A stretch of 64,000 nucleotides of DNA from Prosthecobacter dejongeii (GCF_014203045.1 NZ_JACHIF010000002.1:372001-436000), one strand, 5' to 3'. Positions 31,431 to 40,441 are shown, counted from the first letter of the stretch. Numbers and translations are program-made. Notes: generated by a model from the letters alone, not told the origin.

Positions 31431-33977
31431 TTATTCCACCCGCCGGATGGCGTGGCTAAAGTAATGCTCGGTGATGATGTCGGAAAGCTTTTCCAAGCCA
31501 TCTGTAAGGGTGTCGCAGGTAGCTTTGACGGCTGCATGCAGCTCCCCTGGAGTGCGCGCCAGGGTGATGAGATTCAGGCTGCTGAGGTCAGAAAGCAAAA
31601 CGTCTGTCTGCTGCTTTTCCGGCAGGCGTGACTCCAGAGTCGGGTCCACGGGAAGTTGACTCGCCTGGCGGCCTAGGACCATGAGCTGATGAGCCACGGA
31701 GCGAGGGTTGCTATCATTGAGCAGGAGCAGATCCAGCACGGGGGCCAGCACGGGGCGGGCAAAGTGGAGGCGGCGGTAGGTCATCGTGCTATCACAAATT
31801 TCCAACAACGGGCTGAGGATGCTATCATCCTGAGGTGCCTGTTTGAGAGTGCCTTTGAGAAGGGTGAGGATGATGGATCCACGCTCTAGCCGACGGCCGA
31901 TTTCTAGGAAACGCCAGCCGTGGCCGCGGGTCATGTTTTCATGCTGCATGCCGCTGAGTGCGGCCAGGTCTAGCACCAAGGTATCTAGGGCACTTTGAGC
32001 CGCAGAAACACTGAAGGGCCCTGCTGGCAGGCGTGCATCACGATCCAGCCGATTGAAAAGACGCCACATGTCATCGGAGAGGCGATCTCGCGCAGCGGAG
32101 GCGTTGTAACGCAGGCGGCCTAGGAGGTCGGGCACACTGCCATCTCGTTTGGGATCTTGCAGCAGGGCCTGGAGGTGATCACGCAGGCTCGTCGTGCCCG
32201 TAGGGAGAAGGCCTATTTCGACCATCAATGCCACACAGCTCTGAGCTTCACGGCTCTGCACCAGGCCACGTTCACTGGCCAGACGTTGCATGACGACACG
32301 GGCCATGCGAATCGTGAGTTCAAGCCTCTCTGCATACCGACCTAACCAAAAGAGGTGATCTGCTGCACGGCTAGGCACGCCGCTCGGGGGGCGGGCAGGG
32401 CGGATGACGATGGGCTGCTGGCTGAGATGGCCAAAGGTCGTATCTTCCGTGCCATCTCCCAGCACCCAGGTGTCTTTGCTGATGCCGCCACTGCGCATGG
32501 TCACCAGCCAGCGCTGGGGCTCTGGGCTCACGCGGGCTAGGCCGCCAGGCATGGTGGCAAAACCATCCCCTTGGGCGATGGCAAAGGCGCGCCAGACCAG
32601 AGAACGGGGCTCCACCTTACTGCCATTCCAGGTGGGCGTGGTGGAGAGGCTGAGAACTTCCTGGGCCACCCATTCGTGGGGGGCTGCACGGATGCTTTCC
32701 AGCAAGCGGGCTTTTTGCTCTTTCTCCTGGTCGCGGATGAAGATGGGATCGCGGGAGCCCCGCATGAAGGCTGGTTTGACCACCCAGCGGTCCGGGTCCC
32801 GCATCAGCATGTCCAGCTCACGCCGCTGGCCGCACCACCAGGTGGGGACGCAGGGCAGCTTGAGCTCCTCCCCCAAAATATGTCGGCATAGGCCTGGCAT
32901 AAACGGATGAAGCGCAGGGGTTTCAATGACGCCTGTGCCTAGACCGTTGGCCAGGGCGATATTGCCACTGCGCCAGGCTTCCATGAGGCCTGGGGTGCCG
33001 AGAAGGGAGCCGGAATTTAACTCCAGCGGATCACAAAACACATCGTCCACATGGCGTACCATCACTTCCACCCGGCGAAGTCCCTCGAGAGTCTTGAGCT
33101 GCGCGTGGCGATCACGCACAGTGAGGTCTGCCCCTTCCACGAGAGGAAAGCCGAGGTATCTTGCCTGGAAGGCATGCTCAAAATAGGTTTCATTGTAGGG
33201 CCCCGGCGTTAGCATCAGGATCCCCGCATCCCCGTGGCGATGTTTGGGCGCGAGCGAGCGCAGCATTTCGCGCTTCAGCTCAAAGTAGTTTGCCAGTCGC
33301 CGCACGCGTGAGGCGTTGAACTCCTCCGCATACACGTTGGACATGACAATGCGGTTTTCTAGCGTGTAGCCGTGGCCGCTAGGGGCCTGGGCCCGGTCTG
33401 CCAGCACCCGCCACGTACCGCCAGCATCCCGCACGAGGTCTGAGCCGAGCGAGAAAATAAATTTACCTCCCGGCGGATTGACACCCATGACTGGCCTGAG
33501 AAAGCCTGGATTCGCCTGCACGATGCCAGGCGGTAGCAGGCCGTTTCTCAGCAGTTTCTGAGGACCGTAGAGGTCTAAAAGGATAGCGTTCAGCAGGCGA
33601 CCGCGCTGGTCTAGCCCCTCCTGCACGCGCCGCCAGTCCTGCTCAGCCACGATGAAGGGTAGCAGATCCAGCATCCATGGGCGGCTGGTGCCCAGGGCGT
33701 CATCGTAAATGTTGTAGGTGGCACCGTGATCTGCCAGCAGACGCTGGATGCTATCATTCCGCTGTTTGAGATCTGCATCCGAACAGTGGGCTAAAAAACT
33801 TCCGAAGGTCTTCCAATGCGGGCGCAGTTCTCCGCTGGGCAGCACCATCTCATCAAAGACGCCCGGCATGGCTCGATAATTGAGCAGGCACCCGTCTAGG
33901 CCACGCATCTGCTGCTGCTGCTGGGACTGGCCCGCAGGCGGAAGAGGTTCGAGATTGAAAGGCTTGGGGTTGGACAT
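31431..33977 (-). CDS. Fused circularly permuted ATP-grasp and alpha-E domain protein
   Basis: An 848-aa fusion of two proteins that are separate in many genomes. The first about 470 residues match the circularly permuted ATP-grasp family (DUF404/DUF407), with GLDGCLLNYRAMPGVFDEMV, YNIYDDALGTSRPW, MLTPGPYNETYFEH and VKPAFMRGSRDP. From about residue 530 the alpha-helical alpha-E domain (DUF403) follows, starting SRAADHLFWLGRYAERLE. ATP-grasp enzymes form amide or similar bonds. With the transglutaminase-like protease, these genes form a predicted peptide synthesis/modification set. The ATG at 33977 is preferred over a GTG at 33989 because AAGGAG lies 11 bases before the ATG but overlaps the GTG. 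Confidence 0.92.
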   Translation of the reverse strand: MSNPKPFNLEPLPPAGQSQQQQQMRGLDGCLLNYRAMPGVFDEMVLPSGELRPHWKTFGSFLAHCSDADLKQRNDSIQRLLADHGATYNIYDDALGTSRPWMLDLLPFIVAEQDWRRVQEGLDQRGRLLNAILLDLYGPQKLLRNGLLPPGIVQANPGFLRPVMGVNPPGGKFIFSLGSDLVRDAGGTWRVLADRAQAPSGHGYTLENRIVMSNVYAEEFNASRVRRLANYFELKREMLRSLAPKHRHGDAGILMLTPGPYNETYFEHAFQARYLGFPLVEGADLTVRDRHAQLKTLEGLRRVEVMVRHVDDVFCDPLELNSGSLLGTPGLMEAWRSGNIALANGLGTGVIETPALHPFMPGLCRHILGEELKLPCVPTWWCGQRRELDMLMRDPDRWVVKPAFMRGSRDPIFIRDQEKEQKARLLESIRAAPHEWVAQEVLSLSTTPTWNGSKVEPRSLVWRAFAIAQGDGFATMPGGLARVSPEPQRWLVTMRSGGISKDTWVLGDGTEDTTFGHLSQQPIVIRPARPPSGVPSRAADHLFWLGRYAERLELTIRMARVVMQRLASERGLVQSREAQSCVALMVEIGLLPTGTTSLRDHLQALLQDPKRDGSVPDLLGRLRYNASAARDRLSDDMWRLFNRLDRDARLPAGPFSVSAAQSALDTLVLDLAALSGMQHENMTRGHGWRFLEIGRRLERGSIILTLLKGTLKQAPQDDSILSPLLEICDSTMTYRRLHFARPVLAPVLDLLLLNDSNPRSVAHQLMVLGRQASQLPVDPTLESRLPEKQQTDVLLSDLSSLNLITLARTPGELHAAVKATCDTLTDGLEKLSDIITEHYFSHAIRRVE

Positions 33978-34342
33978 TCGGCGGGACACTCCTTCATCGC
34001 CAGAATGGCGGGATCAAGTAAGGAAACAGATTCAGTGCCAACGCAGACGAGGAAGTTAGAAAAGCTGGGCGTTACGAAATAGGCACTTAAATGGCGGGCG
34101 ATACGAAGATTTGGAGGTGTATAGATGGCGCTCTTTCGTGGCAGAGGCCTGCGAGTTTGTCAGATCCGTTTCACAGTGGGGGACAGGCTTTTGCCACTTA
34201 TCCCAGGTGCTTTCGTGGCCTTTGTGACTGTTTTGTCACCGTAATCATCTTTGGATTTCAAAGACGTGACTTCACTATCCAGGCCGCAGCTTTAGGCACT
34301 TCAAAGGCCTTCATGCGCGGGAATTTGTCCCACTGATCTCAC
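33978..34342. other. Divergent intergenic region, no gene supported
   Basis: About 365 bases between the divergent ATP-grasp and DUF3450 genes. An 81-codon frame at 34091-34336 has unlikely composition and is not called. The segment should carry both promoters. A small inverted repeat, GTGAC/GTCAC within GTGACTGTTTTGTCAC, is present near 34226-34241. TTTCGTGGC occurs twice. Neither can be tied to a regulator. Confidence 0.4.
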
Positions 34343-35137
34343 GTGAATACCTCCGTTCTCAGACTCTTTTCAGCGTTTTGCCTTGTCACGGCAGGGCTGG
34401 CCTACAGTGCCGAGCCTGCTCCTACTCCAGTGGATGCCGGAGACTCTATGAACCATGCCCGCTCACTCCTGCAAAAGTGGGCAGAGACGGAGCGCCTCAT
34501 CGCCTCTGAGCGGCATGAATGGGAGCAAGGTAAAGCTCTGTTAGAAGGCCGCATCACCCTCGTCGAGCAATCCGTGATGGAGATGAAAAAGAAGATCACG
34601 GAGGCTGAAACGAAGCTGGCGGATGCCAAGAAGCGCGCAGCCGAAGTAGAACTGGAAAAAGCTCAGGCGAAAGAGGCGAGCGATGCTTTGCTGGCTGCGG
34701 CGGAAGAGCTGGAAAAAGGTGTGCGAGCTCTCGTCGCACGTGTGCCGACCAATGTTAAAGAGAAGGTGAAAGTGCTGGCTGACCGCATTCCCAAAGAAGG
34801 CGCTGAAGTCAAAAACATCACCGCTGCGGAGCGTTACCAAAATGTGTTGGGCGTGGTCAATGAACTGAACAAGGCAAATCTTGAAATTGCCTCTTTGCCT
34901 GAAATTCATGAAGTGGGGAATGGAAAGAAGGCCGAGGTGAAGACGGTCTATATCGGTCTCGGACAGGCCTACTTTGTCAATGCTGCCGGTGACATCGGCG
35001 GTGTGGGTGTCCCCAACGCGGACGCCTGGGTGTGGAAGACAGATCCCACCATCGCCAAGAGCATGATGGAAGTGCTTGAGGTCATGAAAAAGACGGTGAG
35101 CCCAAAGCTCGTCGAGCTCCCTGCCACGATTGATTGA
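34343..35137 (+). CDS. DUF3450-like periplasmic coiled-coil protein
   Basis: This 264-aa protein has a signal peptide (VNTSVLRLFSAFCLVTAGLAYSAE). A long coiled coil (about 60-135, rich in E, K and A, for example ETKLADAKKRAAEVELEKAQAKEASD) is followed by a C-terminal globular part with VYIGLGQAYFVNAAGD. That layout and the last segment fit the DUF3450 family, whose genes sit at the head of TonB2-type clusters in Vibrio and Shewanella. It presumably works in the periplasm with the channel encoded next. The start is GTG and there is no Shine-Dalgarno sequence. The next gene starts 22 bases after its stop. Confidence 0.8.
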   Translation: MNTSVLRLFSAFCLVTAGLAYSAEPAPTPVDAGDSMNHARSLLQKWAETERLIASERHEWEQGKALLEGRITLVEQSVMEMKKKITEAETKLADAKKRAAEVELEKAQAKEASDALLAAAEELEKGVRALVARVPTNVKEKVKVLADRIPKEGAEVKNITAAERYQNVLGVVNELNKANLEIASLPEIHEVGNGKKAEVKTVYIGLGQAYFVNAAGDIGGVGVPNADAWVWKTDPTIAKSMMEVLEVMKKTVSPKLVELPATID

Positions 35138-35159
35138 ATTTTTTGCTGCTCTTTATAGT

Positions 35160-36668
35160 ATGAAACCTTTTGTTATTCTTTGCGCGTCTTGGTTGGCGAT
35201 GGCCACGGCCCAAGCGCAGGCTCCGGCCCCTTCAGTGTTTAATTCAGCCGCTAGTTCCGCTCAAAAAGACTATGAGAAAAGTCTGGAAGACCTTTCCAAG
35301 GCGCGGGCGGAGATTGATAAAGACAAGGAACCCATGAATCGCAAGCTCTCCGCTGCGGAGGCAGAATTGGCCGCCCTTCAAGAGAAATTTGCCCCTTTGA
35401 CTCGTGAGCTGGATCAGGCGGAACTGAATGTGGTGAACCTTAAAAATGAGGTCAAGCTCGCCACTGACGAAAGCACTTACCTCACGAATATCATGGATGA
35501 GTTTACCAAAGGGTATGAGTCTAAGGTGCACGTCAGTGAGTTGCAACGTCTGGGGGATGTCCTTAGCAAAGCCAAGGCTGCGAGTGATGACGAGAAAGCC
35601 ACGACCAAGGATCGTTTCATGGCGCAAGTAGGCCTTATCCGTGCGGCCATCACTCGGCTGGCGGAAGTGATCGGTGGCACTCGTTTTGAAGGTCAGGCCG
35701 TGGATAGCCAGGGATTTGTCATGGATGGCAAATTTGCCCTTATTGGCCCCATGGCGTTTTTCTCTGCCAAGGGAGGTGCAGGTTCGGGCATTGCAATGCC
35801 TCAGGTGGGCTCACCCATGCCGATCATCCGCAGTATTACCCCTGAGATCAATGCCTCCATCGCCACACTGGTGGAGACAGGCAAAGGCCTGCTGCCTCTG
35901 GATGCCACCCTGGGTGGTGCTATCAAAGACTTCGTGACCAAGCATAGTTTGTTAGACACCTACAAGCACGGTGGGCCGATCATGCATCCGCTCTTGCTAG
36001 TTAGCATTCTGGTTTTCGGCACGGCTATCGAGCGAATCTTTTTCATTCTGCGTGAGAAAAAGCGCCGTCAGCCACGGGATGTGCATGAGCTTTTGGAAGC
36101 TGTGGAAGCGGGTGATTTTGACAAGGCCATCAGTGTGGGCAGCAAGTCCAAGGATTATGTAGGTCGCGCTCTTTCCCATGCTCTTGAGCACGTGGAAACA
36201 AATATTTCTGATGCACTCGGCATGGCCGCAGCCATGGAGATCAAACGCTTCAAACGTGGCTTCTTCGTCCTGGATACAGGGATGACCATCGCTCCATTGC
36301 TGGGGCTGCTCGGTACGGTGACCGGGATGATGGCCTCCTTTGCCGCTATCGGTGCAGACATGGGCGCTCCCTCCGCCATCACGGGTGGTATTGCGGAAGC
36401 TCTCATCGCCACGGCCTTCGGTCTCGTCATTGCCATGACCGGTCTTGTTCCCTTCAACTACCTCAACAACATGGTGGAAGATGCCGAGCACGAACTGGAA
36501 GTGGCAGCCTCCAAGATGGAACTCATCATCGAGAAGAATAAGAAGCACGAGGAGGAGTTGCGTCACCGCCACCGCCAAATGATGGCTGGTGAAAATGTAG
36601 GTCTCCAGCAAATCTCTGGTAAGCCCGCTGTGAACAAGAACCTCGGTCAGGATCCTCTACCCGCCTAA
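35160..36668 (+). CDS. MotA/TolQ/ExbB proton channel with periplasmic coiled-coil head (TtpC-like)
   Basis: A 502-aa inner-membrane protein. It has a signal peptide (MKPFVILCASWLAMATAQA) and a periplasmic coiled-coil region (about 30-150). The C-terminal MotA/TolQ/ExbB domain has spans at about 273-291, 373-395 and 409-435. The last two carry the conserved APLLGLLGTVTGM and IAEALIATAFGLVIA motifs of proton channels. The long N-terminal head distinguishes it from plain ExbB and matches TtpC of Vibrio TonB2 systems. The upstream in-frame ATG at 35130 overlaps the previous gene and spoils the signal peptide, so 35160 is preferred. It should use the proton motive force to drive the TonB protein encoded downstream. 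Confidence 0.9.
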   Translation: MKPFVILCASWLAMATAQAQAPAPSVFNSAASSAQKDYEKSLEDLSKARAEIDKDKEPMNRKLSAAEAELAALQEKFAPLTRELDQAELNVVNLKNEVKLATDESTYLTNIMDEFTKGYESKVHVSELQRLGDVLSKAKAASDDEKATTKDRFMAQVGLIRAAITRLAEVIGGTRFEGQAVDSQGFVMDGKFALIGPMAFFSAKGGAGSGIAMPQVGSPMPIIRSITPEINASIATLVETGKGLLPLDATLGGAIKDFVTKHSLLDTYKHGGPIMHPLLLVSILVFGTAIERIFFILREKKRRQPRDVHELLEAVEAGDFDKAISVGSKSKDYVGRALSHALEHVETNISDALGMAAAMEIKRFKRGFFVLDTGMTIAPLLGLLGTVTGMMASFAAIGADMGAPSAITGGIAEALIATAFGLVIAMTGLVPFNYLNNMVEDAEHELEVAASKMELIIEKNKKHEEELRHRHRQMMAGENVGLQQISGKPAVNKNLGQDPLPA

Positions 36669-36670
36669 CC

Positions 36671-37078
36671 ATGAAGTTTCGTAAAAAGCCTAAAAAGCAC
36701 GCCAAGATTGAGGTCGTTCCTCTCATTGACGTGGTGTTCTTCCTCCTGGCCACATTCGTCATGGTGTCTCTTTCCATGACTAAGAATGAGGGGATCACGG
36801 TGAACAATCCTGCGGCCTCCACTGCGAGCCCGAAGGATAACAAAGATGCCACCTTGACTCTGAGTCTGGCTCAGACGGGCGAGATCTTCTTTAATAAAGA
36901 AAAGATCAATGCCGCTCAGTTACCCTTGCGTTTGCAAAGCTTCAAGTCTGCCAACAAAGACGGTCAAGTCGTAGTGAATGGCGATGGAGATGTGCCTTAC
37001 AAATTCATCGTCACGGTACTGGATGAAGCCCGCAAAGCTGGCTTTACTAAGATCGCCCACTCCGTTGAGCGGAAGTAA
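36671..37078 (+). CDS. exbD: ExbD/TolR-family biopolymer transport protein
   Basis: A 135-aa inner-membrane partner of the ExbB-type channel. It has a short basic cytoplasmic tail (MKFRKKPKKHAKIE) and one membrane span (about 16-38, VPLIDVVFFLLATFVMVSL). The span contains the functionally essential Asp of the family. A periplasmic domain (GQVVVNGDGDVPYKFIVTVLDEARKAGFTKIA) follows, typical of ExbD/TolR. Length is normal. It begins 2 bases after the channel gene, so translation is probably coupled. The cluster contains tonB rather than tolA/tolB, which favours an Exb role over a Tol role. Confidence 0.93.
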   Translation: MKFRKKPKKHAKIEVVPLIDVVFFLLATFVMVSLSMTKNEGITVNNPAASTASPKDNKDATLTLSLAQTGEIFFNKEKINAAQLPLRLQSFKSANKDGQVVVNGDGDVPYKFIVTVLDEARKAGFTKIAHSVERK

Positions 37079-37102
37079 CTTCGCTGCTGCCTTCTTCCTG
37101 TC

Positions 37103-37786
37103 ATGAAACAAGCTGTCGTTGGCCTGCTCGCTGCCTTGGGGCTTCATGCGATTGTGTTTCTCTTTGGTGGTTTTTTGATCCCCAAAGGCGAAGAGGGCGT
37201 GAAGAAAAAGGAAGTGCTGGTGGAGGTGGAAGTGAACAAGAAGGAAGAGAAGAAGGTGGAAGAGGAGCCCAAGGAAAAGCTGGAAGAGCCCGTGCCTGAC
37301 ATTGAGCAGGACATGAAAGACTTTCGTGAACTAGCTGCTCCCGCCGCTTCTGCGCCTGGCCCTGCTCTAAGCGCAGCCAGTCTATCCGATCTTAGCTCTG
37401 CGCTCTCCGGTGCAGGGGGGGGGGAAGGGGGCTTTGGTTCCTCCGTTGGCTTCGGTAGCGGTGTCATCGGTGGCAGTGGTTCTGGCAGCATGGGCGGCAT
37501 GGGGGATATGCTTTCGGGTGGCCAGCTAGATAACAAACCCGAACCCGTGAACCGTGCCTCGCCCAAACTTTCGAGTTCCCAGCGCCAGAAGGCTAAAGGG
37601 GTGGTCAATCTAATCATCGTTGTAGGTCCAGATGGCACGGTTTCGAAAGCGGACGTGACCGATACGCCTGATCCCTCCATCAACGCTCCCTGCATTGAGG
37701 CTGCCCGTCAGTGGCGCTTCAAGCCCGGTACTCGTGCGGGCAAGCCTGTGTCTTTTAAACTGAAACTCCCCTTCCGATTCGAATGA
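37103..37786 (+). CDS. tonB: TonB-family energy transducer
   Basis: A 227-aa protein with the full TonB layout: a single N-terminal span (about 2-24), then a Lys/Glu-rich periplasmic linker (about 30-72). A Ser/Gly/Ala-rich linker (about 75-145) leads to the C-terminal TonB domain (about 155-227), with ARQWRFKPGTRAGKPVSF and a PFRFE end. Its task would be to carry energy from the ExbB/ExbD complex to outer-membrane receptors, none of which is encoded here. A G10 run at 37415-37424 lies inside the glycine linker; loss or gain of one G would remove the TonB domain. Its stop overlaps the ATG of the TPR gene (ATGA). Confidence 0.88.
   Translation: MKQAVVGLLAALGLHAIVFLFGGFLIPKGEEGVKKKEVLVEVEVNKKEEKKVEEEPKEKLEEPVPDIEQDMKDFRELAAPAASAPGPALSAASLSDLSSALSGAGGGEGGFGSSVGFGSGVIGGSGSGSMGGMGDMLSGGQLDNKPEPVNRASPKLSSSQRQKAKGVVNLIIVVGPDGTVSKADVTDTPDPSINAPCIEAARQWRFKPGTRAGKPVSFKLKLPFRFE
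37415..37424 (+). repeat. G10 homopolymer inside the tonB coding sequence
   Basis: Ten consecutive G bases code for the glycines at residues 105-107 and the first base of the Glu codon, in the linker before the TonB domain. A one-base slip would shift the frame and cut off the functional C-terminus. A second run of G5 follows after two A bases. Confidence 0.95.
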
Positions 37787-39156
37787 AGTGTCTCCTCCCT
37801 GGCCTCTTGCTCCTTGGGTTTTCACAGCTCCACGCTGCCTCTTCCCACAAGGCTCCGTATGCCCTGCAAATGTGGAATGATCCGGCTTTCGCGCGTTACT
37901 TCGTTGGCACTTATGGCAACATTCCTGATGTGGAGCCTGAGTTAAAAGATGCGGATCGCGAGATCCTTCAGCAGCTCCTGCCTTTGATGGCTAAGCCACT
38001 GGATGCCATCCAGTTTTTATCCAAGGTGGTGGGTAAGGATTCCAATGCGATTTTTGATTTTCAGGTGGCCAGTCTTTATCTGGACAATGGGATGAACGAT
38101 CCCTCTGAGAAGTGGTTTTTGTCAGCCCTCAACAAAGCTCCTGCTTTTCGTCGTGCTTGGCGTGGTCTGGGCATGGCGCAGGTGAAAGCCAGCAAGTGGA
38201 AAGAGGCTGTGGCCAGTCTGGGTAAGGCCATCGGCCTGGGCATTCAAGATGGACCGACCTATGGGTTGCTCGCCTATTCATTGTTGGCCCTTGAGCGTGC
38301 ATCCTCGGCGGAGAGTGCCTACCGCCAAGCTTTGATGTTTGAGCCGGATTCGCTCGATTGGAAAATGGGTCTGGTGCGGGCGCAACTCAAGCAACTGAAG
38401 GCGGCCGAAGCAGCGGCTCTTTGCGATGAAATCCTGCGTGATCATCCTGACCGTATCGAATTGCTGAGCCTGCAAGCTGAGGCCTACATCGCCATGAAGG
38501 AGAATGGCAAGGCAACCGAGAACCTAGAGATTTTGGTGCGCGGTGGTCAGGCGAAGGGGGATGACATCAAACGTCTCGGGGATATTTACCTCGCGACCCA
38601 TGAGCCTGCTCTGGCACTCAGTGCCTTTAGCCGCTGGCTGGAACGCAGTGATAAGAAACCGGCTGAAGACGTGCCCCACATCGTCATGGTGGCGGAAAAT
38701 CTCTCTTCTCAAAATGCGCTGCCCGAAGCCTCTTTATTGCTGGCTAAAGCCAAGGCTAGCTCCGACAAACAATTGCCAAAAGAAGTCGAGGCCAAGATGC
38801 TTAAAGTTGAGGCACGTCTGCAAATGTCCGCAGGCAAAGGCGAGGCTGCAGCCCCCATTTTACAACGTGTTGTCGAGTTGAATCCGATGGATGGCAGCGC
38901 CCTCATGCTCTTGGGGCAGCACTTTGCGGATGCCAAGGACGGTGTGAAGGCTACTGCCTACTACGAGCGTGCCACCAAGATCAAAGAAACCGAACCGGAT
39001 GCTCTCATCCGTTTGGCGCAGATGAACATCGCCGATGGCAAGTTAGCCGATGCATTGCCCATGCTGAAAAAATCAAATGATCTGAAGCCTCGTGATGGGG
39101 TGCAGAAACTGATTCAGGACCTGGAGAAGTTCCTGAAGAAGGGGCCAAAAACCTAG
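37783..39156 (+). CDS. Periplasmic TPR protein of the Ton-like operon
   Basis: A 457-aa protein with a signal peptide (MKCLLPGLLLLGFSQLHAAS). It carries about eight TPR-like helical repeats (for example FDFQVASLYLDNGMNDPSEKWF, YGLLAYSLLALERASSAESAYRQAL, ALMLLGQHFADAKDGVKATAYYERA). TPR arrays bind proteins. Genes of this type also end TonB2-type clusters in marine gammaproteobacteria, where a TPR protein is thought to help assemble the complex. The ATG overlaps the tonB stop by 4 bases, so it is translationally coupled. I infer a scaffold or partner role for the DUF3450-channel-ExbD-TonB complex. Confidence 0.88.
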   Translation: MKCLLPGLLLLGFSQLHAASSHKAPYALQMWNDPAFARYFVGTYGNIPDVEPELKDADREILQQLLPLMAKPLDAIQFLSKVVGKDSNAIFDFQVASLYLDNGMNDPSEKWFLSALNKAPAFRRAWRGLGMAQVKASKWKEAVASLGKAIGLGIQDGPTYGLLAYSLLALERASSAESAYRQALMFEPDSLDWKMGLVRAQLKQLKAAEAAALCDEILRDHPDRIELLSLQAEAYIAMKENGKATENLEILVRGGQAKGDDIKRLGDIYLATHEPALALSAFSRWLERSDKKPAEDVPHIVMVAENLSSQNALPEASLLLAKAKASSDKQLPKEVEAKMLKVEARLQMSAGKGEAAAPILQRVVELNPMDGSALMLLGQHFADAKDGVKATAYYERATKIKETEPDALIRLAQMNIADGKLADALPMLKKSNDLKPRDGVQKLIQDLEKFLKKGPKT

Positions 39157-39245
39157 AGCATGAGTTGCAGCTAGCAACGCTGCTATTTGATGGACTTTGA
39201 AAGCTGGCGAAAGCCCCGGCCTGCCTGGGGCGTTTGTTTCCGGCC

Positions 39246-40409
39246 ATGTCACCCCACCCACGTCTCATTTCCCTGGATGCTTTCCGGGGTTTTATCATGC
39301 TGCTGATGGCCTCCTCTGGCTTTGGACTGGCGCAGATGGCTAAGGCATATCCGGATTCCTGGGCATGGCAGCAGATTGGTTATCAGGTGTCTCACGTGGA
39401 GTGGGTGGGCTGTGCGCTGTGGGATCTCATCCAGCCCGCATTCATGTTCATGGTAGGCGTGGCGGTGCCCCTCTCACTGCTGCGGCGGAAACAAGACGGG
39501 CAGGGTTTTTGGGGCCGTTTTGCTCATGCCGTTCTGCGTGCGATCATCCTTGTTTTGTTAGGTGTGTTACTTTCCACCAAAGTGGGAGATCCCCTGACCA
39601 ACTGGATCTTTCCGAACGTCTTGGCTCAGATCGGTTTGGGATACGTGTTTCTTTTTGTGCTGGCCTCGTTAGGCTGGGAGTACTGCGCGGCTGCGGTAGT
39701 CATCATTTTGGTAGGAGACTGGTATTGGTTTTTCCAGCATCCTTTGCCTGGGGCAGGGTTTGACTTTGCGGCCATCGGGGCCAAGCCTGAAGACCTCTTG
39801 GACGGGCGCTTTGCCCAGTGGAGCAAGCACTTGAACGTGGCTGCAGACTTTGACCGCTGGTTGCTGAATCTGTTTCCAAGGACCGAGCCCTTCATCACGA
39901 ACAGTGGTGGCTACACGACGATGAATTTCGTGCCCGCACTGGTGACGATGCTGCTGGGAGCCATCACTGGGGAAAAGCTCCTACGCAGTGCTAAGTCTCA
40001 CCGGCAAAAGGCGGCGGCATTGCTCATTGCAGGTATCGTCTGCCTGCTCATTGGGACCATTTTAGATATTGTCGCTGTTCCCATGGTAAAGCGCATTTGG
40101 ACTCCCTCCTGGGCCGTCTTCAGCAGTGGCTGGGTGTTCCTGATGCTGTCGTTCTTTTATTGGCTGGTGGAAGTGGCGGGTCAGCGGAAGATTGTCTTCC
40201 CTCTCGTGGTGGTCGGCATGAATAGCCTATTCATCTACATCATGCACAGCCTCGCCGCCGGGTGGATCCGCGATGCGGTCAAAACCCACGCTGGCGCAGA
40301 TATCTTCAGTGGTTCATGGGGGCCCGTGCTGGAACGATGCAGTGTGTTAGCCGTGCTTTGGCTGCTGTGCTTTTGGTTATACCGCCAGCGGGCCTTTTTG
40401 CGGGTATAA
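39246..40409 (+). CDS. HGSNAT/DUF5009-like membrane acyltransferase
   Basis: A 387-aa polytopic inner-membrane protein with about ten hydrophobic spans. The N-terminal signature RLISLDAFRGFIMLLM and the following WVGCALWDLIQPAFMFMVGVAVP match the family related to human heparan-alpha-glucosaminide N-acetyltransferase (DUF5009). Members are thought to transfer acyl groups to sugars across the membrane; the acceptor here is unknown, possibly an envelope polysaccharide. The ATG at 39246 starts directly before the family signature. A TTG at 39234 is possible but less likely. No operon partner is evident: it lies 89 bases after the TPR gene and converges on the Dabb gene. Confidence 0.88.
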   Translation: MSPHPRLISLDAFRGFIMLLMASSGFGLAQMAKAYPDSWAWQQIGYQVSHVEWVGCALWDLIQPAFMFMVGVAVPLSLLRRKQDGQGFWGRFAHAVLRAIILVLLGVLLSTKVGDPLTNWIFPNVLAQIGLGYVFLFVLASLGWEYCAAAVVIILVGDWYWFFQHPLPGAGFDFAAIGAKPEDLLDGRFAQWSKHLNVAADFDRWLLNLFPRTEPFITNSGGYTTMNFVPALVTMLLGAITGEKLLRSAKSHRQKAAALLIAGIVCLLIGTILDIVAVPMVKRIWTPSWAVFSSGWVFLMLSFFYWLVEVAGQRKIVFPLVVVGMNSLFIYIMHSLAAGWIRDAVKTHAGADIFSGSWGPVLERCSVLAVLWLLCFWLYRQRAFLRV

Positions 40410-40441
40410 AAAAGGCGGTCTGAACCTGGGTTCAAACCGCC
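40408..40441 (-). terminator. Terminator of the Dabb gene, also 3' of the acyltransferase gene
   Basis: GGCGGT and TGAACC (40414-40426) pair with GGTTCA and ACCGCC (40429-40441) around one mismatch. On the minus strand the stem is followed by six T bases, which makes a good intrinsic terminator for the Dabb gene. It begins right at the stop codon of the convergent gene. The T-loop-like GGTTCAAACC is part of the stem, not of a tRNA. Confidence 0.8.

Noticed and set aside
34091-34336. 81-codon frame upstream of the DUF3450 gene
   Set aside because: Composition is not protein-like (many C, W, R, F), and it lies where two divergent promoters are expected.
40414-40441. tRNA-like GGTTCAAACC segment
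   Set aside because: It is one arm of a terminator hairpin. No acceptor, D or anticodon arms can be drawn around it.
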